NCBI RefSeq assembly: GCF_016744155.1
Contig: NZ_JADGEW010000028.1
Coordinates: 1-55,347, forward strand
Reading direction: 5' to 3'
Origin: Amphritea sp.
GTDB taxonomy: Bacteria > Pseudomonadota > Gammaproteobacteria > Pseudomonadales > Balneatricaceae
Length of the DNA: 55,347 nucleotides
Shown here piece after piece: positions 16,721-26,260 of the stretch. The position numbers and the translations under genes were made by a program. Position 1 is the first letter of the stretch, and every line of letters begins with the position of its first letter. The notes below the pieces were generated by a model that was not told the origin of the DNA, did no database searches, and saw only the letters and a list, made by a program, of their open reading frames with translations.

Positions 16721-19700
16721 CTAACGCTCAATCTGCTGCCACTGCTGTTTTAACCGCTTTTCCGACACTATCACCCGGGTGCCTAACTGCTGAGCAAACA
16801 AGGAAACCCGGTATTCTTCAAGCATCCAGCGATATTCTTCTAATGCGTCACTGTATCGGTTATGTTTTTTATCCAGCTCAACCCGACCCTGGTACTTCTT
16901 ATAAAGCTGCTGTAACTGCTCACTTAGCATCCGCTGCCTGGGCAATTCCCGTTGATACTTCTCCAACCGAACCTCTATCCCTTTCAGATAGCGGGGATAC
17001 TCCTGTAGTTGCTGACTGGAAACTTCGATCAGAAACCCTTTATAAACCAGACTTTCCAACTGCAGGCGAATATCGGAGAGTATTGTGACCGCCTGAAGGT
17101 TAACAGAACCTGAAAGCTGCTTTAGAATACTGTGATAACTTTTTGCAATCTCTCCCAGCAACTTAGCCCACTGCTCTGCTTTATTACAGTATTCAGCCCT
17201 GTATCGGTTTAAGCGATCTTCAAACGCATTCTGAGAGTAGATCATCTCTGCTTCGCTTAAAAAATTAGCCAGCGCCGCGCTATGTAGGCACTCATCCTGT
17301 AACTGGTTTTTATTCTGCACTTTCCCTAAGAAGATCGCAGTCTGCTGAAACCCAGGCAGCTTATTCTTAACGAAGCGCAGCTGTTCATTTAACTGCAGCA
17401 TAAACAACCGAGCCAGACCTAAGCGATTTTGCCTGACGGCCATCGCCCGATCTTCAAAGACTTTCAGTTCTACACTCTCACCACAGTCCTGAAGACCCGG
17501 ATAGACCTCAAGTTCAAGACCTCCTGCTTGCTTCAGTTTTATCTCTTTAGGCAAGTCACCAAAATCCCATGCAGTAATTCCTTTGCGCCCCCAGCTTTCA
17601 GAAGGTGCTTTGGTTAACGCCTGCCTGGCCTGAGAACCAAAGCCCTGCTGCAAGGCTTGCAGATCTCGCCCCTCACTAACCGTACTACCTTTCTCGCCCT
17701 TCAACCGAATATTAACCCGGTAGTGATCATCCAATTCGACAGCGTCCAGATCATCCCGGCTAATTCTGACCCCGGTCTTCCTCTTCAGATGCAGCGCCAG
17801 CGCCTCGTTCAAAGAACCTTCAGCAAAGATTGCGGCCTCAACAAATCCATCTACATAGTCAGGGATAGGTACAAAATTTTTCCGCAACGCTTTGGGCAAC
17901 CCTTTTAGCAGTGCGACACATTTCTCTTTCAGCATCCCCGGCACCAGCCATTCAAGACGCTCCTTAGAGATCTGATTTAGCAACACCAGCGGCGCCTGAA
18001 GCGTCACCCCATCATCTTTAGCACCAGGTTCGAAGTGATAGCCGAGCTTCAGTTTGGCGCCATTCAACACCAGTTGCTCTGGATAGCTGGAACGGGTGAC
18101 GTGTTCAGCAGAGCGCTGCAGCAGATCCTCTTCCTGCATAAAGAGGATCTTCGAGTTCTGTTGTTCTACCCCTTTACGCCATTGTTCAAACCCGGCGCCG
18201 TTGACGACACATGTACTCTTATCTGCGCCGTTATTATCTTCAAGCCGCAACGCGTAAAACTCTGCCAGGGTATCTTCATCTACCAGTAGGTCACGTCGTC
18301 GGGTTTTAGCTTCAAGATTTTCAATCGAGTTCAGCAGGTTACGATTATGATTAAAGAACTTACCCTGTGTATTAAATTGCCCCTCGACTAACGCACTGCG
18401 AATGAAAATTTGCTGGCTCACTTGTGGATCGATACTGCCGTAATGAACGGTTCGGCCGGGCACGATAATCAACCCATAGAGAGTGACCTGTTCCTGGGCA
18501 ACCACCTGAGCTTTCTTTTTCTCCCAATGCGGTTCCAGATAGGTTCGTTTAACCAGGTGCTTTGCCAAAGATTCAGCCCAAAGCGGATCGATACGGGCTA
18601 CCATTCGGGCGTAGAGTCGACTAGTTTCCACTAGCTCAGCTGCCATAATCCATTTCGGCGCTTTCTTAAACAACATAGAACCAGGAAAAATATGGAACCG
18701 CCGGTTACGGGCTCCAAGGTACTCTTTATTCTCTTGTTTAAAGCCCATACTCCCTAATAAACCAACTAATAGGGATTTATGCAGCGATTCATAACTCGCT
18801 GGCTGAGTATTCTCTTTATAATCAAGGTTACGACAGATCAGATGCAACTGACGATGCACATCCCGCCATTCCCGCATCCGCATATAGGACAGGAACTGTT
18901 TCTGACAGTATTTACGCAGTTGATTCTGAGTCAGCTCCTGGCGCTGTTCCTCATAGAGGTTCCAGAGATTAACCAGGGTAACGAAATCTGACTCTTCATC
19001 GGCATATTCACGATGCTTTTGATCGGCGGCCTGCTGTTTTTCCATCGGCCGTTCGCGAGGGTCCTGCACACTCAGCGCACTGGCAATAACAATCATCTCT
19101 GCCAGGCAATTATTCTGTACCGCAGCCACCAGCATTCGGCCAATTTTAGGATCAACTGGCAGACGACTCAGCTGACGACCCAATTTAGTCAGGTTGCGTT
19201 TTTCATCGACAGCACTCAGCTCTTCCAACAACTTAAAACCATCGTTGATATATCGGGAGTCTGGTGGGTCAATAAAGGGAAACTGATCAATAGCCCCGAG
19301 CCGCAGGTTTAACATCTGCAGAATAACCGCTGCAAGATTAGTTCTACGAATCTCAGCATCCGTAAACTCAGGACGAGCGATAAAATCGTCCTCAGAATAG
19401 AGCCGTATACAGATACCTTCGGCTACCCGGCCACAGCGCCCTTTACGTTGATTTGCACTGGCTTGAGATACTGACTCTACCGGTAAACGCTGTACTTTGG
19501 AGCGATAGCTATAGCGACTGACGCGAGCCATTCCCGGATCAATCACATAGCGAATACCCGGCACAGTAAGCGACGTTTCAGCGACGTTAGTGGAGAGTAC
19601 AATTCGACGCCCTGCCCCTCGTGCAGAAGAAAATATTTTGTTCTGCTCCGCCACGCTAAGTCTTGCATAAAGCGGCATCACTTCGATATGCCTTAGGCGG

Positions 19701-20656
19701 CCCTGCAGCACCGCTTTACGTAGATATTCCGCCGCCTCTCTGATCTCCCGCTCACCACTGAGGAATACCAGGATATCGCCGACTCCGGTTATACCCTTGC
19801 TGCGCTCCAGCCGCACCAACTCTTCAGCTGCAGACACTATCCCTTCAGGAATGCTTTTTTCGCTGCCTTCATCCAGATCTTCAAGGGGACGATAATGCAG
19901 TTCAACCGGATAAGTACGACCGGAAACTTCGATCACTGGGGCATTATGGAAATGCTTTGAGAAACGATCAAGATCGATAGTAGCAGAGGTGATAATAACT
20001 TTGAGATCGGGTCGCCTGGGCAATATTCGATGCAGATAGCCCAAGAGAAAATCGATATTCAGACTACGTTCGTGAGCTTCATCAATAATAAGAACTTCGT
20101 AACGATCCAGATAACGATCATTCTGAGTTTCCGCCAGCAGAATACCATCGGTCATCAACTTGACCATGGTGTTATCAGCAACTTGTTCGGTAAATCGCAC
20201 CTGATAACCAACGGTACTACCTAAAGTGGTTTGCAGCTCTTCAGCGATTCGGTTTGCGACGGTTCTGGCGGCAAGTCGGCGGGGCTGGGTATGACCAATA
20301 AGCCCCACTTTACCCAATCCCAGCTCAAGACAGATTTTGGGTATCTGAGTGGTTTTACCCGAGCCTGTTTCACCCGCTATCACTACGACCTGATTTTCTT
20401 TGATCGTTTTAGCAATCTCTTCACGACGACCACTAACCGGCAGGTCAGGATAGTTAATTTTCTGGCCGTATTCCCGTTTGGCGACACGCGCTTCAGAACG
20501 GTTCAGCAGAGCCTCTACTTCATCCTTTAAATGATCAGCAGGCTTTTGCTCTTTCAGGCGACGCTGCAATAGCTGAATTTTTTTTCGAATAGAGAATCGA
20601 TCGGCGATCAGACAGTTATCTAACCGGGAGTAGAATTGCTTGATAGTGGCAGTCAC
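16721..20656 (-). CDS. hrpA: ATP-dependent RNA helicase HrpA
   Basis: Large DEAH-box helicase implicated in resolving stalled ribosomes and mRNA processing. It has 1311 residues, matching the family. Walker A GETGSGKTTQ (95-104), DEAH (IIDEAHERSLN), SATIDLDRF, the motif V-VI segment (LSTNVAETSLTVPGIRYVIDPG; QRKGRCGR), the OB-fold and the long C-terminal HrpA domain are present. The start codon is GTG at 20656 with no obvious SD; no upstream alternative is better. It lies 34 bp after the glutamine amidotransferase gene on the same strand. Confidence 0.95.
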   Translation of the reverse strand: MTATIKQFYSRLDNCLIADRFSIRKKIQLLQRRLKEQKPADHLKDEVEALLNRSEARVAKREYGQKINYPDLPVSGRREEIAKTIKENQVVVIAGETGSGKTTQIPKICLELGLGKVGLIGHTQPRRLAARTVANRIAEELQTTLGSTVGYQVRFTEQVADNTMVKLMTDGILLAETQNDRYLDRYEVLIIDEAHERSLNIDFLLGYLHRILPRRPDLKVIITSATIDLDRFSKHFHNAPVIEVSGRTYPVELHYRPLEDLDEGSEKSIPEGIVSAAEELVRLERSKGITGVGDILVFLSGEREIREAAEYLRKAVLQGRLRHIEVMPLYARLSVAEQNKIFSSARGAGRRIVLSTNVAETSLTVPGIRYVIDPGMARVSRYSYRSKVQRLPVESVSQASANQRKGRCGRVAEGICIRLYSEDDFIARPEFTDAEIRRTNLAAVILQMLNLRLGAIDQFPFIDPPDSRYINDGFKLLEELSAVDEKRNLTKLGRQLSRLPVDPKIGRMLVAAVQNNCLAEMIVIASALSVQDPRERPMEKQQAADQKHREYADEESDFVTLVNLWNLYEEQRQELTQNQLRKYCQKQFLSYMRMREWRDVHRQLHLICRNLDYKENTQPASYESLHKSLLVGLLGSMGFKQENKEYLGARNRRFHIFPGSMLFKKAPKWIMAAELVETSRLYARMVARIDPLWAESLAKHLVKRTYLEPHWEKKKAQVVAQEQVTLYGLIIVPGRTVHYGSIDPQVSQQIFIRSALVEGQFNTQGKFFNHNRNLLNSIENLEAKTRRRDLLVDEDTLAEFYALRLEDNNGADKSTCVVNGAGFEQWRKGVEQQNSKILFMQEEDLLQRSAEHVTRSSYPEQLVLNGAKLKLGYHFEPGAKDDGVTLQAPLVLLNQISKERLEWLVPGMLKEKCVALLKGLPKALRKNFVPIPDYVDGFVEAAIFAEGSLNEALALHLKRKTGVRISRDDLDAVELDDHYRVNIRLKGEKGSTVSEGRDLQALQQGFGSQARQALTKAPSESWGRKGITAWDFGDLPKEIKLKQAGGLELEVYPGLQDCGESVELKVFEDRAMAVRQNRLGLARLFMLQLNEQLRFVKNKLPGFQQTAIFLGKVQNKNQLQDECLHSAALANFLSEAEMIYSQNAFEDRLNRYRAEYCNKAEQWAKLLGEIAKSYHSILKQLSGSVNLQAVTILSDIRLQLESLVYKGFLIEVSSQQLQEYPRYLKGIEVRLEKYQRELPRQRMLSEQLQQLYKKYQGRVELDKKHNRYSDALEEYRWMLEEYRVSLFAQQLGTRVIVSEKRLKQQWQQIER

Positions 20657-20690
20657 AGTTGAGTTTTCAGATTAAAGGAATTATTAGAGA

Positions 20691-21485
20691 TCAGGAGTGA
20701 CCGAAACAGCGGCTCAGAGGCTCTTGCACCCCTTCCCGAAAGACAATCATCTCGCCGGTCTGCAGCTTACGCCACTGTTCGTTATCTGTCAGTGGTTCTG
20801 TTGTTATTACCGTCACAATATCGTTCGGCGTGGTTTCTTCACCGAAATCGACCGTCAGTTCAGCATCGGTTAACCGCGCACGACCAAAAGGCGCTCGCCG
20901 GGTAATCCAGGAAAGCTTAGTGGTGCAATATGCCAGTAGATATTCAGATTCGGTCAGCAGCATGTTGAACACACCTAACTCACGCAACTGATCGGCACAG
21001 CAATGGATCAATTCGATCACGTCAGAAAAACAATCAGGCCGTTGAGGAAAACGTTCACGCACCTGACCCAGCAGCCAGCAGAAAGCGTATTCGCTGTCGG
21101 TGGTGCCTACCGGTTGATAGTGAGTCAGTGGCAGATCAAACAGTTTCGGATCAAGCTGGCCGTTATGGGCGAAGGTCCAACAAAAGCCCCAAAGCTCCCG
21201 GGTAAAGGGGTGGGTGTTTTCGAGACAGATGCTTCCCACATTGGCCTGACGAATATGGCTAATCACGGTTTTACTTTTGATCGGATGGTTCTTGATCAGC
21301 TGGGCGATCTCGGAATCACAACTGGGTGCTGGGTCATGAAAAACCTGCAAGCCCTTGCCCTCATAAAAGGCAATACCCCAGCCATCTTTGTGGGGCCCAG
21401 TCTGACCGCCACGCTGCATCAGGCCACTAAAGCTAAAGCAGATATCAGTGGGGACATTGGCGCTCATACCAAGCAGTTCACACAT
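20691..21485 (-). CDS. Class II glutamine amidotransferase (YafJ-like)
   Basis: 264-residue protein with an N-terminal nucleophile Cys2 (MCELLGMS), [22 protein letters not shown] and NTHPF...FAHNG, the class II amidotransferase fold. No synthase domain follows, so the acceptor substrate is unknown, as for YafJ. It starts only 3 bp after the bactofilin stop, so it sits in the same transcript. Confidence 0.88.
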   Translation of the reverse strand: MCELLGMSANVPTDICFSFSGLMQRGGQTGPHKDGWGIAFYEGKGLQVFHDPAPSCDSEIAQLIKNHPIKSKTVISHIRQANVGSICLENTHPFTRELWGFCWTFAHNGQLDPKLFDLPLTHYQPVGTTDSEYAFCWLLGQVRERFPQRPDCFSDVIELIHCCADQLRELGVFNMLLTESEYLLAYCTTKLSWITRRAPFGRARLTDAELTVDFGEETTPNDIVTVITTEPLTDNEQWRKLQTGEMIVFREGVQEPLSRCFGHS

Positions 21486-21488
21486 TGT

Positions 21489-21950
21489 TTACGCCGATTC
21501 CTCTGCAGTCGAAATAGTTACTTTATTTGGTAAAGAATCGATGGCGTCGATACCCGACTCTATCTGTGGTGCATGCTCGATCATACCGACTTCTTTCATG
21601 CGACGTTCGCCGATAAAGTTACCTTCGGGATGTATTGCCATGATTTTACTCACCACCGTCGCAACCACTTTACCGCCACGGTCTATCTGCAATTCATCAC
21701 AAGTAACTTCGCCTTCAAGCAACCCGCATACAGTGATGTAGTTAGCTTTAATAACCCCATGCACATGGCCGTTCTTGCCAATTGAGATATTATCCAGAGA
21801 AGAGATATTGCCTTCAAAAGCCCCGTCAATATGCATTTTTCCGACAATGCTCATATCACCACTAAACTTATTACCTTCAGCAATGATGGTTATTGCTGAG
21901 CCGTTTGCAGTGCCTGATTTAGCGGATACAGTTTTTGTAAGGAAGCCCAT
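21489..21950 (-). CDS. Bactofilin (polymer-forming cytoskeletal protein)
   Basis: A 153-residue bactofilin. The core has repeating beta-helix turns (GDMSIVGKMHIDGAFEGNISSLDNISIGKNGHVHGVIKA ..., here listed only by pattern of about 17-18 residues per turn) between flexible ends. Bactofilins self-assemble and often localise peptidoglycan hydrolases. The ATG at 21950 follows AAAGGTG at 5 nt, and it lies inside the M23 gene upstream: the two frames overlap by 61 bp. Coupling with that peptidase matches known bactofilin/M23 pairs that shape cells. Confidence 0.88.
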   Translation of the reverse strand: MGFLTKTVSAKSGTANGSAITIIAEGNKFSGDMSIVGKMHIDGAFEGNISSLDNISIGKNGHVHGVIKANYITVCGLLEGEVTCDELQIDRGGKVVATVVSKIMAIHPEGNFIGERRMKEVGMIEHAPQIESGIDAIDSLPNKVTISTAEESA

Positions 21951-22915
21951 TTTACACCTTTGACATTTGAAAACAGTGAATCAAAATTACCTATATTCCA
22001 TGCCACAAATGGCTCAGGATTAATCGCTCTATAAAGGTGGCGCACTTCGTAATGTAAGTGCGGCCCCGTCGAGGCCCCAGTGTTTCCACTCAAACCTATC
22101 AGCTGTCCCTTGCTAACATAAGATCCGCTTTTAATTTTTAGTTTACTCAGATGGGCATAATAGGTTTTAAACCCGAGCCCATGTTGAATAATTATCAGAT
22201 TACCAAAGCCACTGGCCTTATTAAACCCGGCATACTCAACCGCACCATCCGCTGTGGCGTAAACAGGCGTGCCAACTTTAGCTTTAAAATCGATGCCATT
22301 ATGCATCACCCGCGCTTTGCGTATCGGATGCATTCGCATGCCAAATCCATCATTAATACGCAGCCCGTGAATAGGTTCGCCATTAGGTACCAGGCTAAGA
22401 AAAAATAAACGCTGATTAGTCATCACCGTCAACTCATCTGCACGATCACTAGTCATCTTCTCTGAAACGGGTAATCCTAAAAGATCTTCTAAGCCGTAGA
22501 GGCTGGCATCCAGCGTATCATTCAGCTCACCAATGCGCAGATTTTCCTCCTGCAGCTGATCTCTCTCAACTTTTAGTTGTAGTAAGGTTTGTGAGAGTTG
22601 ATCTAATTGTCCTTTCTGCAGTTCTTGAGTGCCTAGCGTTTTTTCATACTCGTTAGAAAGAGAATCAAGAGAACTCTCGTACTCACTTGAGATAGAATCA
22701 AGGGTGTTTTCATACTCGTTAGAAAGCGAATTGATGCCTTGTTCCAGATATTCCAACTCATCAGATGTTTTAACCAGTAATAAGTTTGAAACGAAAAAAC
22801 TACAAACCGACATCACTAAAAACAGGGCAAGCAGATACCGAGCCAGCTGGCCCAGAGTATACTGACGGGAACCCCGTGAAGTTGTTAATGTGATAAGCAG
22901 CTTTTTCTGCAACAT
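21890..22915 (-). CDS. Membrane-anchored M23 peptidoglycan endopeptidase
   Basis: 341 residues. There is a short cytoplasmic N-terminus, a membrane helix (about 25-49), a periplasmic coiled coil (about 50-140), then an M23 LytM domain. The metal and catalytic residues look intact: HNGIDF (HxxxD), HLSKLKI region and HLHYE (HxH). Residues 63-95 are three 11-residue repeats (SLSNEYENTLD-type). The end overlaps the bactofilin start by 61 bp, so the pair is translationally coupled. Likely role: crosslink cleavage guided by the bactofilin scaffold. Confidence 0.88.
   Translation of the reverse strand: MLQKKLLITLTTSRGSRQYTLGQLARYLLALFLVMSVCSFFVSNLLLVKTSDELEYLEQGINSLSNEYENTLDSISSEYESSLDSLSNEYEKTLGTQELQKGQLDQLSQTLLQLKVERDQLQEENLRIGELNDTLDASLYGLEDLLGLPVSEKMTSDRADELTVMTNQRLFFLSLVPNGEPIHGLRINDGFGMRMHPIRKARVMHNGIDFKAKVGTPVYATADGAVEYAGFNKASGFGNLIIIQHGLGFKTYYAHLSKLKIKSGSYVSKGQLIGLSGNTGASTGPHLHYEVRHLYRAINPEPFVAWNIGNFDSLFSNVKGVKWASLQKLYPLNQALQTAQQ
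22631..22729 (-). repeat. Three 33-bp in-frame repeats in the M23 gene
   Basis: Encodes SLSNEYENTLD, SISSEYESSLD and SLSNEYEKTLG in tandem. An 11-residue period suits a hendecad coiled coil, which would lengthen the stalk between membrane and catalytic domain. Confidence 0.75.
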
Positions 22916-23032
22916 GCCCTACAAACCGAAATTCAAGTAAATAAATAACGGTGAAATATACCTTCATTGAGGGCAAAAGTCATAAAAACGACATCAAAAG
23001 TCCACCATTGTATGACCTGAATCCGCTTAGGA

Positions 23033-23782
23033 TTAGCTCTCACCCTTATCTGAGCCACCAATAGCAGGAGCTGCGGCAAGAATCCGATCAGCCAGCCGTG
23101 AAAATGGCAGACTCTGAACCCAGACGGTCCCGGTTCCAGAGAGTGTCGCCAGCCACAGACCTTCGCCACCCAGGAACATCGACTTCAATCCTTTCACCAT
23201 CTCAATGTCGTACTCTATCCCTTCACTGAACCCGACCAGACAGCCGGTATCTATTCGCAATGTTTCGTTGTTCAGTTCTTTTTTAACCACCGTGCCGCCG
23301 GCCTGAATAAAGGCCATGCCATCACCCTCAAGCTTCTGCAAAATAAACCCTTCGCCACCAAAAAAACCCGCCCCCAGCTTACGGGAGAAAGCAACGGACA
23401 GACGAGTCCCCAGGGCAGCACAAAGAAACGCATCTTTTTGGCAATACAACCGTTCACCGACCTGGGCCATATCGATAGGGACAACCATTCCCGGATAAGG
23501 TGCGGCAAATGCAACTTTACGTTTCTGGCCCCCGCTGTTTGAAAAGTGGGTCATAAACAGTGACTCACCTGTCACCATCCGCTTGCCGGCAGAAAACATT
23601 TTCGAGAACAGCCCCTGATCAGGATCAGCACCATCACCCATCTTCGTTTCAAAGCCTATATCCTGCTCCATATAGTTCATGGAACCCGCTTCAGCGATCA
23701 CCGTTTCACCGGGATCCAGCTCGACTTCCAGCATCGGCATCGAATTACCAATAATTTCGTAATCTACCTTGTGACATTTCAT
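23033..23782 (-). CDS. AIM24 / TIGR00266 family protein
   Basis: 249-residue beta-rich protein of the AIM24 family (YwmC/TIGR00266). It begins [28 protein letters not shown]-type, with [17 protein letters not shown] and [21 protein letters not shown]. Biochemical function is unknown in bacteria. The SD GGGAGAA is clear. It lies 28 bp downstream of the AEC transporter gene. Confidence 0.88.
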   Translation of the reverse strand: MKCHKVDYEIIGNSMPMLEVELDPGETVIAEAGSMNYMEQDIGFETKMGDGADPDQGLFSKMFSAGKRMVTGESLFMTHFSNSGGQKRKVAFAAPYPGMVVPIDMAQVGERLYCQKDAFLCAALGTRLSVAFSRKLGAGFFGGEGFILQKLEGDGMAFIQAGGTVVKKELNNETLRIDTGCLVGFSEGIEYDIEMVKGLKSMFLGGEGLWLATLSGTGTVWVQSLPFSRLADRILAAAPAIGGSDKGES

Positions 23783-23810
23783 TGCGTTCTCCCTATCGAT
23801 CTATTCGTAT

Positions 23811-24752
23811 CTAACCTACCAGCTGCTTTAGCACTGGCAACAAAAACGCCAGCGTAATCACTGAAAAAATTGTAGTTACCATAATTGTTGCCGAGGACAG
23901 TGTCACCCGGGTGTTATATTGCTGAGCCAGAACATAGACCATCGCTCCGGTGGGTAATGAAGACAATAGTACCGCACTGGCGGTCCAATACGGGTCCAGG
24001 TTCAACAACAGCGCCAGGCCCCAGGTTGCCAACGGATGTATAATCAATTTGACCAGGCTCAACCAAGCCAGATCAAAGCCCGCTCGACGAACCTCCAGCC
24101 CACTCAACGACATCCCCAATGCAAACAACGCCACCGGTGCTGCCGACGGAGCAAGCATATTCATCGGGGTAATAATCGCAGTGGGCAAGCTAATACCTGA
24201 AACAGAAACCAGCATACCCAGTATCGGCGCCATCATCACAGGGTTTTTCAATAGCGCTTGTACCACTAAGGCTTTCAGTTTTTTCAACACCCCGCCATCA
24301 TTGTTCTGCAGTTCAGACATCAGCGCCAATATCAGGATAAATACCAGATTACTAACCAGGGTTGCGATAATAACCGGCAGTGTGCCACGGTCGCCAAAGA
24401 GGAAATAAAAGATCGGCACACCCATATAAACGGTATTTGCCCAGGCTGAATTAAGCGCAATAACGGTCCAGTCTAAAGGCGCCTCGAGTTTCAATCGACG
24501 CCAACCTAAAAAAGCCATCATCACAGCGATAACGGAACCACCCAGATAAACGGCAATGAAGTCCCAGCGCAGCACCGTCTGAATATCAACGGACGCAGTT
24601 GAGGTAAACATCAGCGCCGGTACGGCGATGTAATACACATAGCGATTCAATGCAGAAGCACTGGACTCTTCCAGCAAGCCCGAACGGCTACACCACCAGC
24701 CCAATACCATCAGCAAAAAAACAGGTATCACAATATCAAACAGCAGTTGCAT
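23811..24752 (-). CDS. AEC family transporter
   Basis: 313-residue membrane protein of the auxin efflux carrier (AEC/Mem_trans) family with about ten helices in two halves. PVFLLMVLGW at the N-terminus, NAAVPALMFT-like AVPALMFTSTAS, VYMGVPIFYFLFGD and a C-terminal LSSLPTGAMVYVLAQQY are typical. The substrate, likely a small organic acid or malonate-type anion, cannot be assigned. Confidence 0.88.
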   Translation of the reverse strand: MQLLFDIVIPVFLLMVLGWWCSRSGLLEESSASALNRYVYYIAVPALMFTSTASVDIQTVLRWDFIAVYLGGSVIAVMMAFLGWRRLKLEAPLDWTVIALNSAWANTVYMGVPIFYFLFGDRGTLPVIIATLVSNLVFILILALMSELQNNDGGVLKKLKALVVQALLKNPVMMAPILGMLVSVSGISLPTAIITPMNMLAPSAAPVALFALGMSLSGLEVRRAGFDLAWLSLVKLIIHPLATWGLALLLNLDPYWTASAVLLSSLPTGAMVYVLAQQYNTRVTLSSATIMVTTIFSVITLAFLLPVLKQLVG

Positions 24753-24913
24753 CAGCGTTTCTCAAAAAAAGATAAAAAATAGCGAAATTGTTATCAATGT
24801 TTCACTAATGGGCTAGAGCCTTTAGTTCTATCCGATGATAAGTTAACTCTACTGACTGCACTACCTTTCATACACAATAATAAAAAAATACAGAAAATAT
24901 AAAGGACTCAAAC

Positions 24914-26098
24914 ATGAGTAAAAGAGAAGTTGTAGTACTCAGCGGTGTGCGAACTGCGATTGGCGGTTTCGGCGGCAGCTTGAAATCTCAGAACCCTTGC
25001 GATCTGGCCAGTACCTGTGTCAGCGAAGCCGTATCTCGCTCCGGTGCAGCAGCCGAAGATTTTGGCCACAGTGTATTTGGTAACGTAATTCACACCGAGC
25101 GACGCGATATGTACCTTGGCCGGGTTGCAGCCGTCAATGGTGGACTCCCTCATGAAACGCCAGGGGTCACGATGAATCGCCTCTGCGGCAGTGGTCTGCA
25201 GGCGATCATTTCGGCTACGCAGCAGATTGAACTGGGTGTCTGTGATGCTGCTGTCGCTGGTGGTGCAGAAGTAATGAGTAAGTCTCAATACTGGATGCCA
25301 TCCGCTCGCTTTGGCCAGCGCATGGGAGACGGAGCAATCGTTGATGCGATGGTGGGTGCACTAACCTGCCCGTTTGATGATACTCACATGGGTATCACCG
25401 CTGAAAATATCGCTGAGAAATGGCAGATCAGCCGTGAAGATCAGGATGCTCTGGCGGTCTTAAGCCACAACAACGCAGAACGGGCAATTACTGAAGGGCG
25501 CTTTAAAGAACAGATCGTCCCGATTGAGCTTAAATCACGTAAGGGTGTCACCCTTTTCGATACCGATGAACACCTGCGCTATAGCTGCACCCCTGCTGAC
25601 ATGGAAAAACTCCGTCCGGCATTTAAGCGCGACGGCAGTGTTACCGCAGGTAATGCATCCGGTCTTAATGATGCGGCAGCAGCTGTTACGCTGATGGCGG
25701 CTGAAACGGCTGAAGCCAAAGGCCTGAAACCTATGGCTCGCTTGGTTGGTTATAGCTTTGCTGGTGTTGAACCTAAATATATGGGTATCGGTCCGGTTCC
25801 TGCGGTTCGCAAACTACTGGCTGATGCAGAGCTTAGCACCGGAGACATCGATGTCTGGGAAGTCAACGAAGCCTTTGCCGCTCAAGCACTGGCAGTCTGT
25901 CGTGACCTGGAACTACCGATGGAAAAGGTCAACGTCAATGGTAGTGGTATCTCTCTGGGCCACCCCATCGGCGCGACTGGCGCTATCATCACCGTAAAAG
26001 CACTGTATGAACTACAACGCACTGGCGGACGCTATGCGGTTGTGACTATGTGTATCGGTGGCGGTCAGGGTATTGCTGCGCTGTTCGAACGCATGTAA
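24914..26098 (+). CDS. Acetyl-CoA acetyltransferase / beta-ketothiolase
   Basis: 394-residue biosynthetic-type thiolase. The nucleophile Cys lies in TMNRLCGSGLQ (about 90), the His in SGISLGHPIGATG (about 350), and the second Cys in MCIGGGQG (about 380). The gene is monocistronic with the SD AAAGGA and its own terminator. No beta-oxidation or PHB genes adjoin, so the preferred chain length (AtoB-like or BktB-like) is open. Confidence 0.92.
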   Translation: MSKREVVVLSGVRTAIGGFGGSLKSQNPCDLASTCVSEAVSRSGAAAEDFGHSVFGNVIHTERRDMYLGRVAAVNGGLPHETPGVTMNRLCGSGLQAIISATQQIELGVCDAAVAGGAEVMSKSQYWMPSARFGQRMGDGAIVDAMVGALTCPFDDTHMGITAENIAEKWQISREDQDALAVLSHNNAERAITEGRFKEQIVPIELKSRKGVTLFDTDEHLRYSCTPADMEKLRPAFKRDGSVTAGNASGLNDAAAAVTLMAAETAEAKGLKPMARLVGYSFAGVEPKYMGIGPVPAVRKLLADAELSTGDIDVWEVNEAFAAQALAVCRDLELPMEKVNVNGSGISLGHPIGATGAIITVKALYELQRTGGRYAVVTMCIGGGQGIAALFERM

Positions 26099-26111
26099 TC
26101 ATGCACCCCTT

Positions 26112-26146
26112 AAAAAGCCCGCGGCCGCAAGACCAGCGGGCTTTTT
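26112..26146 (+). terminator. Terminator of the thiolase gene
   Basis: AAAAAGCCCGC (26112-26122) pairs with GCGGGCTTTTT (26136-26146) around a 13-nt loop. Confidence 0.85.
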
Positions 26147-26179
26147 AATATGAAAAATCTGCTTAACCCCACCATTTTG

Positions 26180-26194
26180 GCACCTGATCGGTGT
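26180..26194 (+). promoter_or_regulatory. NtrC-like box upstream of putA
   Basis: GCACC-TGATC-GGTGT fits GCACC-N5-GGTGC at 9 of 10 positions and lies 67 bp before the putA ATG. No GG-N10-GC sigma-54 promoter follows, so direct NtrC activation is doubtful. Another regulator using a similar dyad is equally possible. Confidence 0.35.
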
Positions 26195-26260
26195 CGATAG
26201 TTTCTCCTTCCTTTATCATCAGACTATTATTAAAACGGTAAATAAACGACAGGCGCGGTT

